Below, piece after piece: positions 16,673-25,900 of a stretch of 64,000 nucleotides of DNA. Made by a program: the position numbers and the translations under genes. Within the stretch, counting starts at the first letter, position 1; each line of letters begins with the position of its first letter. Under the pieces are notes generated by a model. The model searched no databases. It saw only the letters and a program-made list of their open reading frames with translations, and was not told the DNA's origin. The DNA lies in assembly GCA_015231595.1 (NCBI GenBank), contig JADGBH010000017.1, forward strand, positions 1 to 64,000, in the 5' to 3' direction. This DNA is from Desulfobacterales bacterium (lineage in GTDB: Bacteria; Desulfobacterota; Desulfobacteria; Desulfobacterales; JADGBH01).

Positions 16673-17755
16673 TTAAATGCTCTGTTCTTTAACAAATTCT
16701 TTTGTAACTGCAATTATTTCTTCAGGGCTTGGCACTTCTCCTCCGCATTTTCCATACCATTGAACAGGTTTAACGCCTTTTATGCATCTTTCAACATCCT
16801 CTACCATTTGACCCATGCTCATTTCTATGCTTACAACGACTTTACAACTATCTTTTAAGGCAGCTTTATAAATTGCTGTTTCCGGAAAAGGAAATAGAGT
16901 TTGAGGTCTTATCATTCCTATTTCAAGGCCTTCTTCTTTCATAATATCAATAGCTGTAAGGCATACTCTACTCATTGTTCCATAGCTTACGATAAGAGCT
17001 TTATAATCGGACTCGGTATTATATGAAACAAATTTTACCTCTTCCTTTTTCATTCTGTCGTATTTTGCTTTTAGTTTAAGGTTGTGATTATTGAGAACTT
17101 CGGGATCAAGAAATAAAGTTTTTACGATATTATGAGTATTGCTTTTACGAGTATCCATTCCATTAGTAGCCCATTCGTCTTTATTGGGCGGTGGCGGAGG
17201 TGGAGTATCTGGAAATTCTACAGGTTCCATCATTTGACCGATAAGTCCATCTCCTAGAATCATAACTGGATTCCTATATTTTTCGGCTAATACAAAAGCT
17301 TCCATAACCATATCAACAGATTCTTGAACACTTGCTGGAGCCATTACAAGTAATCTATAATCTCCGTGGCCTCCTCCTTTTGTAGCTTGAAAATAATCTC
17401 CTTGAGATGGAAGAATTCCACCAAGTCCAGGGCCGCCTCTAATGATGTTTACAAAAACAACAGGCAATTGGCCTGAAGCAATATAGCTTATTCCTTCACT
17501 CATAAGACTTATGCCAGGGCTTGACGAAGTTGTAAATACCATTTCACCACATCCTGAGGCTCCGAATAGCATGTAAGCAACAGCAACTTCACTTTCTGCT
17601 TGAAGAAACATGCCTCCAACTTCAGGCATTCTTTTTGAAAGGTATTCAGCTACTTCTGACTGTGGAGTAATAGGATATGCAAAATAATTTAAGCAACCGG
17701 CTCTAATTGCAGCTTCGCCGATAGCTTCATTTCCTTTCATTAAAACTTTTGTCAT
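16673..17755 (-). CDS. vorB: 2-oxoacid:ferredoxin oxidoreductase, alpha subunit (VorB-type)
   Basis: A 360-residue protein with the pyrimidine-binding and transketolase-C-like domains of the alpha subunit. The segments are GNEAIGEAAIRAGC, YPITPQSEVAEYLS, AESEVAVAYMLFGASG and GGPGLGGILPSQGDY, with VVSIEMSMGQMVEDV near the end. The closest remembered relatives are 3-methyl-2-oxobutanoate dehydrogenase VorB proteins. That name implies oxidation of branched-chain 2-oxoacids, but KorA of 2-oxoglutarate oxidoreductases is very similar and cannot be excluded. It has 29 bases to the ferredoxin-like subunit upstream. Confidence 0.85.
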   Translation of the reverse strand: MTKVLMKGNEAIGEAAIRAGCLNYFAYPITPQSEVAEYLSKRMPEVGGMFLQAESEVAVAYMLFGASGCGEMVFTTSSSPGISLMSEGISYIASGQLPVVFVNIIRGGPGLGGILPSQGDYFQATKGGGHGDYRLLVMAPASVQESVDMVMEAFVLAEKYRNPVMILGDGLIGQMMEPVEFPDTPPPPPPNKDEWATNGMDTRKSNTHNIVKTLFLDPEVLNNHNLKLKAKYDRMKKEEVKFVSYNTESDYKALIVSYGTMSRVCLTAIDIMKEEGLEIGMIRPQTLFPFPETAIYKAALKDSCKVVVSIEMSMGQMVEDVERCIKGVKPVQWYGKCGGEVPSPEEIIAVTKEFVKEQSI

Positions 17756-17784
17756 TTATTCCTCCTAAAAATAATATTATTACA

Positions 17785-17985
17785 TTATATAATTGTTATA
17801 GCTACGTCAGGACATATTAGGCAGCATGTAGCGCAAAATACGCAGTTTTCAGGTCGAGCTTGATAAACTGGGAAATAGCCCTTAGCATTTACTTTATCCG
17901 AAATTTCTAAAACTTTTTTGGGACAAACTGAGACGCATAAAGCGCAGCCTTTACATCTGTCTATATCGATTTGGTAATTATCCAT
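17785..17985 (-). CDS. 2-oxoacid:ferredoxin oxidoreductase, delta (2x[4Fe-4S]) subunit
   Basis: A 66-residue ferredoxin-like subunit with two cluster motifs, CKGCALCVSVCPKKV and CVFCATCCLICPDV. It should pass electrons from the thiamine site to free ferredoxin. I chose the ATG at 17985, since the AAGGGGTGAT upstream matches the 16S tail well; the frame also has an in-frame GTG at 18000. It lies between the P-loop ATPase gene (44 bases upstream or more) and the alpha subunit. Confidence 0.88.
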   Translation of the reverse strand: MDNYQIDIDRCKGCALCVSVCPKKVLEISDKVNAKGYFPVYQARPENCVFCATCCLICPDVAITII

Positions 17986-18044
17986 ATTCTTTATTATCAC
18001 CCCTTTTTTATTTTTTATTTTTGATTTATATATTTAAATATATT

Positions 18045-18734
18045 TTAAATTTTAACTTTTTCTTTCCAAGGTGGAACAAGCTGTCGTTTAATTGGTAAAA
18101 TAGGACATAGGAAATTTTCGTTTGTAATTTTCGGTAAAAAATTTTCTGAAATCGCTATGAATTTAATAGGTAGTGACGTTTTATCGGCAAATGCTTTTAC
18201 AAATTCATACCCCTGCTCAATTGTTTCAAGCTTAGTGTCATCTATTAAATTCGGGTTTGCTATAAGCCCATTTATTTTTAGCTTTGATGCAGATTCAACA
18301 CCTTCAAGGATTTTAAAACATCCTTTAATGGTATCTGAAAAAGGTCTGAATGGATTTACTACTTGAAGCACACTTGCAGTTTGTAGTTTTAAATACTCTC
18401 CAAGAGCAGCAAGTACCGCAGAACCAGCTTTTTCTCCCCCTACATCAAGAATAGTACATGGGCTTGGTGATTTAATCATTCCAGAAATTTTAGGGCTTAA
18501 TATAGGAAGGTCCGCATAAAAGTACTCAGTTGGAGGTATCACTACGTCTATATTTAAGCTATTTAACTGATTTAAAGCATCCCTTGTTCTAAAATAAGGA
18601 TTTACAAGATCAAGGTCACCTATTCTTACTTCTAAACCAGCTATTTTTCTGTTTATAGCAAGATTTACAGCGATTTCTGTCTTGCCACTTCCATAATTGC
18701 CTACAATAATTATTATTTTTTCAAGATTAAACAA
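18045..18734 (-). CDS. P-loop ATPase of the MinD/CbiA-like class, linked to the oxidoreductase operon
   Basis: A 229-residue protein. The start is apparently TTG at 18734, with TTGAGG upstream. Walker A is GNYGSGKTEIAVNLA near residue 12; the DLDLVNPYFRTRD segment and the TILDVGGEKAGSAVLA Walker B-like region follow. It resembles the P-loop NTPases of the MinD/ParA and cobyrinate synthase superfamily. Similar genes often head 2-oxoacid:ferredoxin oxidoreductase operons in deltaproteobacteria, which hints at a role in assembling or activating the enzyme. That role is inference; no function is proven for the family to my knowledge. It is the first gene of the five-gene unit. Confidence 0.75.
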   Translation of the reverse strand: MFNLEKIIIIVGNYGSGKTEIAVNLAINRKIAGLEVRIGDLDLVNPYFRTRDALNQLNSLNIDVVIPPTEYFYADLPILSPKISGMIKSPSPCTILDVGGEKAGSAVLAALGEYLKLQTASVLQVVNPFRPFSDTIKGCFKILEGVESASKLKINGLIANPNLIDDTKLETIEQGYEFVKAFADKTSLPIKFIAISENFLPKITNENFLCPILPIKRQLVPPWKEKVKI

Positions 18735-18952
18735 TATGCCTCAATTTTTTTGTTTGAAATTGGTTAAATTATTAATGAATATTTGTGAAATTTGTTAAAA
18801 TATGAAAAGAAAACATTTTTGTCAATAAGCTATTTATTTTTTTTATTTTGCGCAATTAAAGCTAAGATACAAGTTGAAAAAGGGAAAAAAGTTTGTTATG
18901 CCTACAGACCGCATTGAACTGGAAATTATAAACTCAATATTAGGGAGTATTT

Positions 18953-19318
18953 ATGGAAGAAAAAGGAATCAATTTTCAAAATGATGTTGATAATGTTTTA
19001 AAAAATATCGATCCTGAAATTTTCAAAACTTTTTCACCTATTCAGATATCTGAAATAAAAAAAGCTATCTATCCACATGTATCAAAAAAGAAAAAAAAAC
19101 ATGCAGTAGATGTTAGAGGCACTATCCCCCTTATTTTTATAAGGCTTTATTTTGTTATTTTAGTAGGAATTGACCAGCGTTCATCATCGATGAAAATAAA
19201 GGCTGATAGAAGACTTAAGCCATCAATAATCGGCAACATAATATTTTTAATATTTTTTTTAATATTTATGGCGGGCTTTGCCTTTATTTTTGTTAACATT
19301 TACAATAAATGGTACTAA
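18953..19318 (+). CDS. Conserved membrane-anchored protein of unknown function
   Basis: A 121-residue protein. The soluble N-terminal part has PHVSKKKKKHAVDVRGTI, followed by IRLYFVILVGIDQRSS. A C-terminal membrane helix is at about 91-115 (IIFLIFFLIFMAGFAFIFV). The block from KAIYPHVSKKK to DRRLK looks like a conserved motif region and I recall similar uncharacterised proteins in sulfate reducers, but I know of no function. TTAGGGAG lies before the ATG. Its stop overlaps the first possible ATG of the YqgE gene, so the two are probably co-transcribed. Confidence 0.7.
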   Translation: MEEKGINFQNDVDNVLKNIDPEIFKTFSPIQISEIKKAIYPHVSKKKKKHAVDVRGTIPLIFIRLYFVILVGIDQRSSSMKIKADRRLKPSIIGNIIFLIFFLIFMAGFAFIFVNIYNKWY

Positions 19319-19338
19319 GTAAAAAAGAAAGTATTCTT

Positions 19339-19911
19339 ATGATTCAAACTTTAGGACAAGGCACATTAAAAGGGATGTTTTTGATTGCAACACCTTCTCT
19401 GCTGGACCCAAATTTTAAGAAAACTGTAATATGTATCTGTGAGCAGACAAAAGAAGGAGCTATTGGATTAGTAATTAATCGGGTTCATAAGTTAATATCG
19501 GCTAAAGATTTATTTGATGAACTCCATATCAAATACAAAATTAATGCTCGTGAAATCCCTATTTATATTGGAGGTCCTGTGCATATAGGCGAAGTATTCG
19601 TACTCCATGGTCCTCCTTTTGGATGGAAAGGATGTTTCATGATTTCAAACTCCATTGCATTAAGTAATACCCGAGATGTTTTAGAAGCAATTGCTTTAGA
19701 CAGTGGTCCGACATCGTATCTTATAGCCATTGGATGTTCTGGTTGGGGAACAAATCAGCTTGAAAATGAACTGATGGATAATTCTTGGCTCACATGCCCT
19801 ATATATAAAAGCGTTATTTACGAAGTAGATGCACCCCAAAGATGGAATGAAACTGTTAGGATTATGGGGATTGATCCAGCTCGATTATCCGTTATGGCAG
19901 GCCATGCTTGA
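19339..19911 (+). CDS. YqgE/AlgH family protein
   Basis: A 190-residue protein from the ATG at 19339, where the conserved start L.QGTLKGMFLIATPSL begins. The frame also contains an ATG at 19309, inside the preceding gene. The family core is complete: FKKTVICICEQTKEGAIGLVINR, IYIGGPVHIGEVFVLH, and SYLIAIGCSGWGTNQLENEL. YqgE/AlgH proteins (DUF179) are widespread and have been linked to alginate and stress regulation in pseudomonads, but their molecular role is unclear. It converges on the corrinoid activator gene. Confidence 0.9.
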   Translation: MIQTLGQGTLKGMFLIATPSLLDPNFKKTVICICEQTKEGAIGLVINRVHKLISAKDLFDELHIKYKINAREIPIYIGGPVHIGEVFVLHGPPFGWKGCFMISNSIALSNTRDVLEAIALDSGPTSYLIAIGCSGWGTNQLENELMDNSWLTCPIYKSVIYEVDAPQRWNETVRIMGIDPARLSVMAGHA

Positions 19912-19957
19912 TAATTCCAGATTTCCATCAATTGATCGAGTATATTTAAAATTACTC

Positions 19958-21898
19958 TTATGTTTTTCTGCTATTAAGCCGTTTTTTTAGTTTAGGAAAG
20001 AGATTTAAGTCCGTATGTGGAAGAAAAAGAGCGGCTATATAATTATCCATGTATGAAGTTGTTTCTGAAAGTTCAAAGTTTGTCATCATTTTAGTTACAT
20101 AAGCTACATCTTTTCTTATTCTATTAGTAATAGAACTCATTTTTGCTCCGAGAAGAGAACCATTTCCAATATAGGTAACTTTATCTGGGTTTATTTCAGG
20201 GATGAGTCCAATAGTCATAGCTTTTTCTAAATCAATATAACTTCCAAATCCACCTGCTAATATAATTCTGTCAAGATTTTCAATGCCAAGTCCTACTTCT
20301 TTAAGCATAGTCATACATCCACTATAAATAGAGCCTTTAGCTCGTATTAAATTTTCAATATCAATTTCGCTTATAGTTATATCTCTATCTATTTGCGTTT
20401 CCTTTGCCCAGGATAAAACATATTCATAAACGCCTTCGCTTTCTCTTATTCGTGGAGTGTTTAAATCTATATTAAATTTTCCGCTATTGTTTATTATCCC
20501 AAGCTCAAAAAATGTGGCAATTATTGTTATTAATCCAGAACCACAAATTCCTTTAGCTCGTTGATTTCCTATTGTTATAATCATAGGTTCAAGGCTAATT
20601 GGGTCAATGGAAAAATCTTCTATCGCTCCTTTAGTAGCTCGCATTCCATGCTGTATGCCTCCACCTTCAAAAGCCGGTCCTGCTGAACAAGCAGCGCATA
20701 CCATCCAGTCTTTATTTCCAATTACAATTTCGGCATTTGTTCCAATATCCATAAATAAAGTTACTTCTTCGCTCCTATACATTCCTGAGCCCATCACGCC
20801 TGATACAATATCTCCGCCAACATAGCTTGAAATCAGAGGAAAAACCAAAGCTATAGAATGATCCGCTAATTTAATATCTAAATTTACAGCTTTTATGGGA
20901 GGATATATATTTGCTGCTGGAACATAGGGAGCTCGCCTAATATACTTAGGATTCACCATAAGAAACAACTGAGTCATAGTTGTATTTCCAGCGATAGTTA
21001 TAGTTGAAATATCATCAACGTCTATTTCACCTTCTTTTAAAATTTTTTCTATAATTTTATTTATAATTCCAATAACAACATCGTGCATTTTTTTTAAGCC
21101 GCCTTCTTTTTCGGCAAACATTATTCGGCTTATTACATCTTCGCCATAGCTTATTTGGGAATTAAATTCTGCATGTTGGGATAAAACTTTACCGGTTATT
21201 AAATCAATAAGCTGTCCATAAACTGTTGTTGTTCCGATATCAATAGCAATTGCATAGTTTTTATTACTTCTGTCTCCACTTTGAATATTTATAAGCCTAT
21301 TTTTTCCTTCATCCCTTACTGGCCTTGCAATGGTTACAGTTACATTAAAATTATTTTCACGAATTATATCTGGAATTTTTCTTATAACGGATATATCTAC
21401 TTCAAGTCTGTGTTCATTATTATGCTGTCTTAAAAAATTTATTATTCGTGTAACGTCTGAGAGATTTTCTTTTACAGAGGGTTCTGGGAGTTCGATATAT
21501 ATTTTTTCAACAGGAGGCGCAAAAAGGTCTTTTTCTTTTAGTTCTTCAAAGTCCATTTGAACTATTGAAGCGGTTTTTCTGGGAGTCGCTGGCATATTAA
21601 GAACACTCGCATCAATAGTTGATTCGATAGGAATTCTTACTATAATATCGCTTTTAATTATTGATGTGCAAGCCTGTCTTATACCTTCATCTATATCCTT
21701 TTTTTTTAGCTTTTCAGAGATTCCTCCTTCAACTTCTCCTTTTTCTATGATGATTCGACATTTTCCACATACGCCTTCGCCTCCACAGGAAGCATTAATA
21801 TGAACTCCAGCATTTAATGCCGCTCTAATTATGGATTCTCCGTCTTTTACAAAAATTTCTTTATTATGGGGTAAAAAAAGAATTTTGTGCATATTCAT
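19958..21898 (-). CDS. 2Fe-2S reductive activator of corrinoid proteins (RACE, DUF4445)
   Basis: A 646-residue protein. The N-terminal plant-type ferredoxin domain holds CGGEGVCGKCRI near residue 40 and a fourth cysteine in RQACTS. A linker domain runs to about 200. The C-terminal ASKHA-fold ATPase (DUF4445) has AIDIGTTTVYGQLID, NTTMTQLFL, DIGTNAEIVIGN and AGGFGSYIDLEKA. Such proteins use ATP to drive one-electron reduction of inactivated Co(II) corrinoids, serving methyltransferases or the Wood-Ljungdahl corrinoid protein (AcsV/RamA-like roles). No methyltransferase or corrinoid protein gene is adjacent, so the partner is unknown. It converges with YqgE. Confidence 0.88.
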   Translation of the reverse strand: MNMHKILFLPHNKEIFVKDGESIIRAALNAGVHINASCGGEGVCGKCRIIIEKGEVEGGISEKLKKKDIDEGIRQACTSIIKSDIIVRIPIESTIDASVLNMPATPRKTASIVQMDFEELKEKDLFAPPVEKIYIELPEPSVKENLSDVTRIINFLRQHNNEHRLEVDISVIRKIPDIIRENNFNVTVTIARPVRDEGKNRLINIQSGDRSNKNYAIAIDIGTTTVYGQLIDLITGKVLSQHAEFNSQISYGEDVISRIMFAEKEGGLKKMHDVVIGIINKIIEKILKEGEIDVDDISTITIAGNTTMTQLFLMVNPKYIRRAPYVPAANIYPPIKAVNLDIKLADHSIALVFPLISSYVGGDIVSGVMGSGMYRSEEVTLFMDIGTNAEIVIGNKDWMVCAACSAGPAFEGGGIQHGMRATKGAIEDFSIDPISLEPMIITIGNQRAKGICGSGLITIIATFFELGIINNSGKFNIDLNTPRIRESEGVYEYVLSWAKETQIDRDITISEIDIENLIRAKGSIYSGCMTMLKEVGLGIENLDRIILAGGFGSYIDLEKAMTIGLIPEINPDKVTYIGNGSLLGAKMSSITNRIRKDVAYVTKMMTNFELSETTSYMDNYIAALFLPHTDLNLFPKLKKRLNSRKT

Positions 21899-21924
21899 AA
21901 GAAATTATTTCCTGATAGATTTTT

Positions 21925-22302
21925 TTATGATTCATTGTTGAATTCTTGGCATAAGCTTCCGTTATTTTTACCATATTGTGAATATATAGAAAAAATTGCC
22001 CACCATTCTAAATCATTAACAAATTCTACTGCAAAACCGTGTGTATCATGCCTTATTATTTGTCCTTCAGTTCTCATTATTAAATCACTATTTTTACCTG
22101 AAAGTATTATTTCTACTTCACAAATAGTTTTTTTTGGAGGTTTGTTCACTGTCTTTATGTATAGTCCTCCCATACTGATATTTCGTGAATTGGCATCAAT
22201 TATTTGCTCACACGCTTTTGTTTTCAATATAACTTTAGCATTAAAATCTAATCGAAGCCGTTTCCTTCTATCTCTATCGTTTTTCATGTTACGTTCTTGC
22301 AT
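21925..22302 (-). CDS. PilZ domain protein
   Basis: A 125-residue single-domain protein. The c-di-GMP signature is present: an arginine-rich RRKRLRLDF start and DANSRNISMGGLYI, which fits the (D/N)xSxxG motif. It should bind cyclic di-GMP and pass the signal to a partner. In context it neighbours a cyclic-nucleotide-binding protein, 45 bases upstream, so the two may form a small second-messenger module. The target is unknown. Confidence 0.88.
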   Translation of the reverse strand: MQERNMKNDRDRRKRLRLDFNAKVILKTKACEQIIDANSRNISMGGLYIKTVNKPPKKTICEVEIILSGKNSDLIMRTEGQIIRHDTHGFAVEFVNDLEWWAIFSIYSQYGKNNGSLCQEFNNES

Positions 22303-22347
22303 CTCCTATTCGACAATATAAGGATATTTTGGCAAAAAATTAATATG

Positions 22348-22821
22348 TTAACTAAACCTTATTACAGTTTGGCGCCATCTAAAATTTGATTCAGCTAATC
22401 TTTGGGATAATATGCGTCCAATGTTATGCATTATGATATAACCAATATGATTGTCTTTTTCCATTAGTTCATGGAGTTTAGAACCATCTATTTTTAAAAC
22501 AGATGTATCATCATCGGCAACTACATATAATTGTTCTCTTTTAGATGAGTCCAAAAAACCAGCTTCTCCAAATACTTCTTCATACCTCAATATACAGGCC
22601 TGTAATCTATTCTCTTGGCGATCATAGTAAGCGCTTTCCATTTCTATGCTTACTTTTCCATCAAGTATAACATATAAATCATAATTGAAGCTTGAGCCTT
22701 GAATAATTAAATGCCCATATCGATATTTTTCTATAGAACATAATGGGAGAATTTTTTGTAGGTCATCAACATTTAAGTTATTAAACAAATTTATTTGTTT
22801 TAATTTTTCTATATCAAGCAT
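22348..22821 (-). CDS. Cyclic nucleotide-binding domain protein
   Basis: A 157-residue single-domain protein with the CAP-type beta-barrel: LFNNLNVDDLQKILPLC, GSSFNYDLYVILDGKVSIEM, and the phosphate-binding cassette-like FGEAGFLDSSKREQLYVV. The helix VLKIDGSKLHELM follows. No DNA-binding domain is attached, so it is a sensor or scaffold rather than a CRP-type regulator. The cassette has G-E-A-G-F rather than the full FGE.(A/S)L..(N)..R.A, so cAMP binding is uncertain. It is 45 bases upstream of the PilZ gene. Confidence 0.85.
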   Translation of the reverse strand: MLDIEKLKQINLFNNLNVDDLQKILPLCSIEKYRYGHLIIQGSSFNYDLYVILDGKVSIEMESAYYDRQENRLQACILRYEEVFGEAGFLDSSKREQLYVVADDDTSVLKIDGSKLHELMEKDNHIGYIIMHNIGRILSQRLAESNFRWRQTVIRFS

Positions 22822-22949
22822 CGATTAACTCTCTTAGGTTTTAATTTTTAAGTTGTAAGTTTATAATATTAGACTGACTTTATTGCAATATAAAATATAC
22901 AATTCACAATTACGTGATTACATGGATTAAAAAATTTCATAATTTATAA

Positions 22950-25900
22950 TTATTGACAGTATCGTTCTATTACATTAAATGGAACTCCTTCAGATGGTGG
23001 AATTATTCCCGCAATAACAGGTTGAACATCAATAGGAAAGCTATTAGATGGCGAATTTATAGCTATAAGATAGCTTCCTTTGGAAAGTTTATGCATTTGA
23101 ATAAATCCTGTTCCTATTAGTTTCCCATGAATATCCATCAATACACATTCAGCTATTTCTGATGATGCCTTAACACTGATGCCTATTTTTTTTTCGTTTG
23201 CTACTTCAAATTTAAATATACGGCTAATTCCTGGAGATAACGTAAATTTAGGTCCAATTTCATCTTTAATTTCAGTAATATCATTAAAGCATAATTCAGC
23301 AGTACCTGATAATGTTGAACCTCTAACTGGATATATATTGATGAACGAAACTTGTTGGGACGCATCTGGAATATATAAATTGATATTACCACCATTCGGT
23401 AAAAAATTAATTTTTTGAATTGTCCCGATATTTGTCTGGTAAATTATTCCTTCAGTTGTTTTTAAATTAAGCATAGCTGGTTTTTGCAGTGAAAATTTAA
23501 ATTTGGTTGACTCTGAAGAAAGTGCATACATTGATGGAAGAGGCGCTGAAATTTCTATTTCTGTGCTTGGAATTTCCCATGCAGTTTTGTCTCCACCTTC
23601 AATCCATGCAAAAACAAAATCTTGTCCGTGTTTTATAAGCAGCTTTCCATTATTATGAATATTAAGCTTTGCGCCTTTTTCTAAACTGCCAGTATTATCT
23701 ATAAAAATTGCTTCTGGGCATATTAAATTTAAAATTACTCCTTTTTCTTTTTCTTTTTCTGATAATGAGACATTAAGGGAAAATTCTCCTGGCACCGTAA
23801 AATTTTGCTTAAATAAAATTCCTGATTTTAAATCTATAGTTTCGTTTCCAGGGATGACTGGAATTACCTTGATTAGAGCTTCTACAGGCTTATTATTTGT
23901 CGAAATTAGTAATATTTCATCGCTGTTAGTATCAATTGTTGTTAAAGCTCTTTCATTGCCTGTCCAAAACAAATTATTTATTGTTTCCCTTTGTTTTAAG
24001 GCTAAAGCAACATTTGAAGGGAGTCCTGCTTCTATACGCTTTAAACCTTTTGGCAGTTCATACAAATAAGTGGATTCTCTATTAAGTGTAACATCATTAA
24101 ATCCAAAGGACATTTTTTTATCTATCTGCTTAGAATAAGAGAATTGCTTTAAACTTACGGGCATATATGAATTATTGTAATTAGATGCATTCCAAATTAA
24201 GGCAGATTTTTGATCTTTTTGAATGTTTATAGACGCTGTAGATGATGGGCTTACAGCCATGCAAATTGGAGTAATCTTTTCTTTAGATATTGTTGTGGAA
24301 ATATTTAGTCCAGGTGTTTCAATTCTTGATTCAGCTATTACAAGGACTGACTTTGCGTTATCTGCAAAAATATCGATCTTTGAAGGCTCATTTGGAGGAA
24401 TATTTAAATCCAGACTTTCTCCATCTTTTATATAAATTCTATTCGTTTTTATTACAATATTATCGTTTTTATTAAAAATATTGATAAAATAAAGCTTATC
24501 ATTTCTCGCTATAATTGGATTGTTTTCAACTGTTTTGAACTGTTTATCAGTACCACATGCCCACATTAAACTTTTATTTTCGGAAAGTGGTTTAAATACG
24601 CCTGCTCCGTTGATGTTAATGATACATCCTGACATTGCTGGTTCAATACCTTTAATAGGCTTAAGTTTAATACCTTTTGCAAGATTATTTTCGGAAAAAT
24701 TGTCTAATTCTAAGGAAAATATTTTTATATTTAAAGGAGTTCCCCTTTTATCAATGGACTTTACTCCTATTCTATAGTCTGATTTTGCATTTTTATCGTT
24801 TAAAATTAATCCTAAAATAGGATTTTGGCCTGTAGATATTCCGGCACTTTCCCATTTATTATTTTTATTTTCTTCTAAAAATATTTCAGAATTTTCTTTA
24901 GATTCAACTGAACATATAAGAGCATTCGCATTATGTTGAATATCAAAATAATATTGATGAACATAATCGTCATTTATTGTAATATTAGCCGGAAGTCTGA
25001 TTTTATTAGGCTCTTCTACTTTTTTAATTGATTTTACAAATACTAATGTTTCAGCGTTTTCTTTTCCAACAGGTTCAATTTTAAGGTGATACATGCCTTT
25101 TTGAAGAGTTTTTGAAATAACAAAATTCCAGTCATTTTGCTGATCATCATTTTCGCATATTAAATTATTTTTTTCATCATAAAGGCTACCTTTAACATCA
25201 AAAGAACCAAAGGATGTTAATTCGATTTGGTTTTCTGCTCCTATAGAGATAGGTATGCTGCATGGAACATTAAATGTTTTTTTTCTGCCGAAGGTCATTT
25301 GCTTAAAATCAATTTTAAATGAGTATTCGAACATATTATCAATTCTTATTGACTTAATATTAAGCTCATAATCTCCTTGTTCAAGTCGTTTTGTCCATTT
25401 TTTATTAGGAAGTATCGAATCTTCGTCAAGGCTGTTTTTACTTAGCGAATATAAATTTGCCGTCATTCCTCTGCTAATATCAATTTCAACATCAACCGGA
25501 GCATTAACGCTGAATCTCCATTTGTCAGGTATCCTATCCTTATCAGCGCCTTCTTCCATCCATACATGGGAAATTTCATTTCCTATAACATCAATAGGCA
25601 GATTATGGGGACCATGACCTTTTAACTCTAAGTTTGAAGGCAGTTTTGAAATAAGACTAACACACCTGCTATCAAAAGACATAGGAAGAATAATCAGTCT
25701 ATATGTTCCTTCTTTTAATGTTTGCTCAATATTTCCTACAATAGATGGAGTAACGATTGGCCATCCATCTTTATCTTCAAGCCTAATTCTAAAGAAGTTT
25801 TCATTTCCAATAGATATAATTTTATATTTTCCTTCTTCTAAAATCTTAAATTTGTATAAAATAGACTTGTCAGATTGCATTAATTTACGGCAAGGAATAT

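Noticed and set aside
18898-18984. 28-codon plus frame (begins MPTDRIELE) before the small membrane protein gene
   Set aside because: It is short, overlaps the next gene out of frame and has no support beyond being open.
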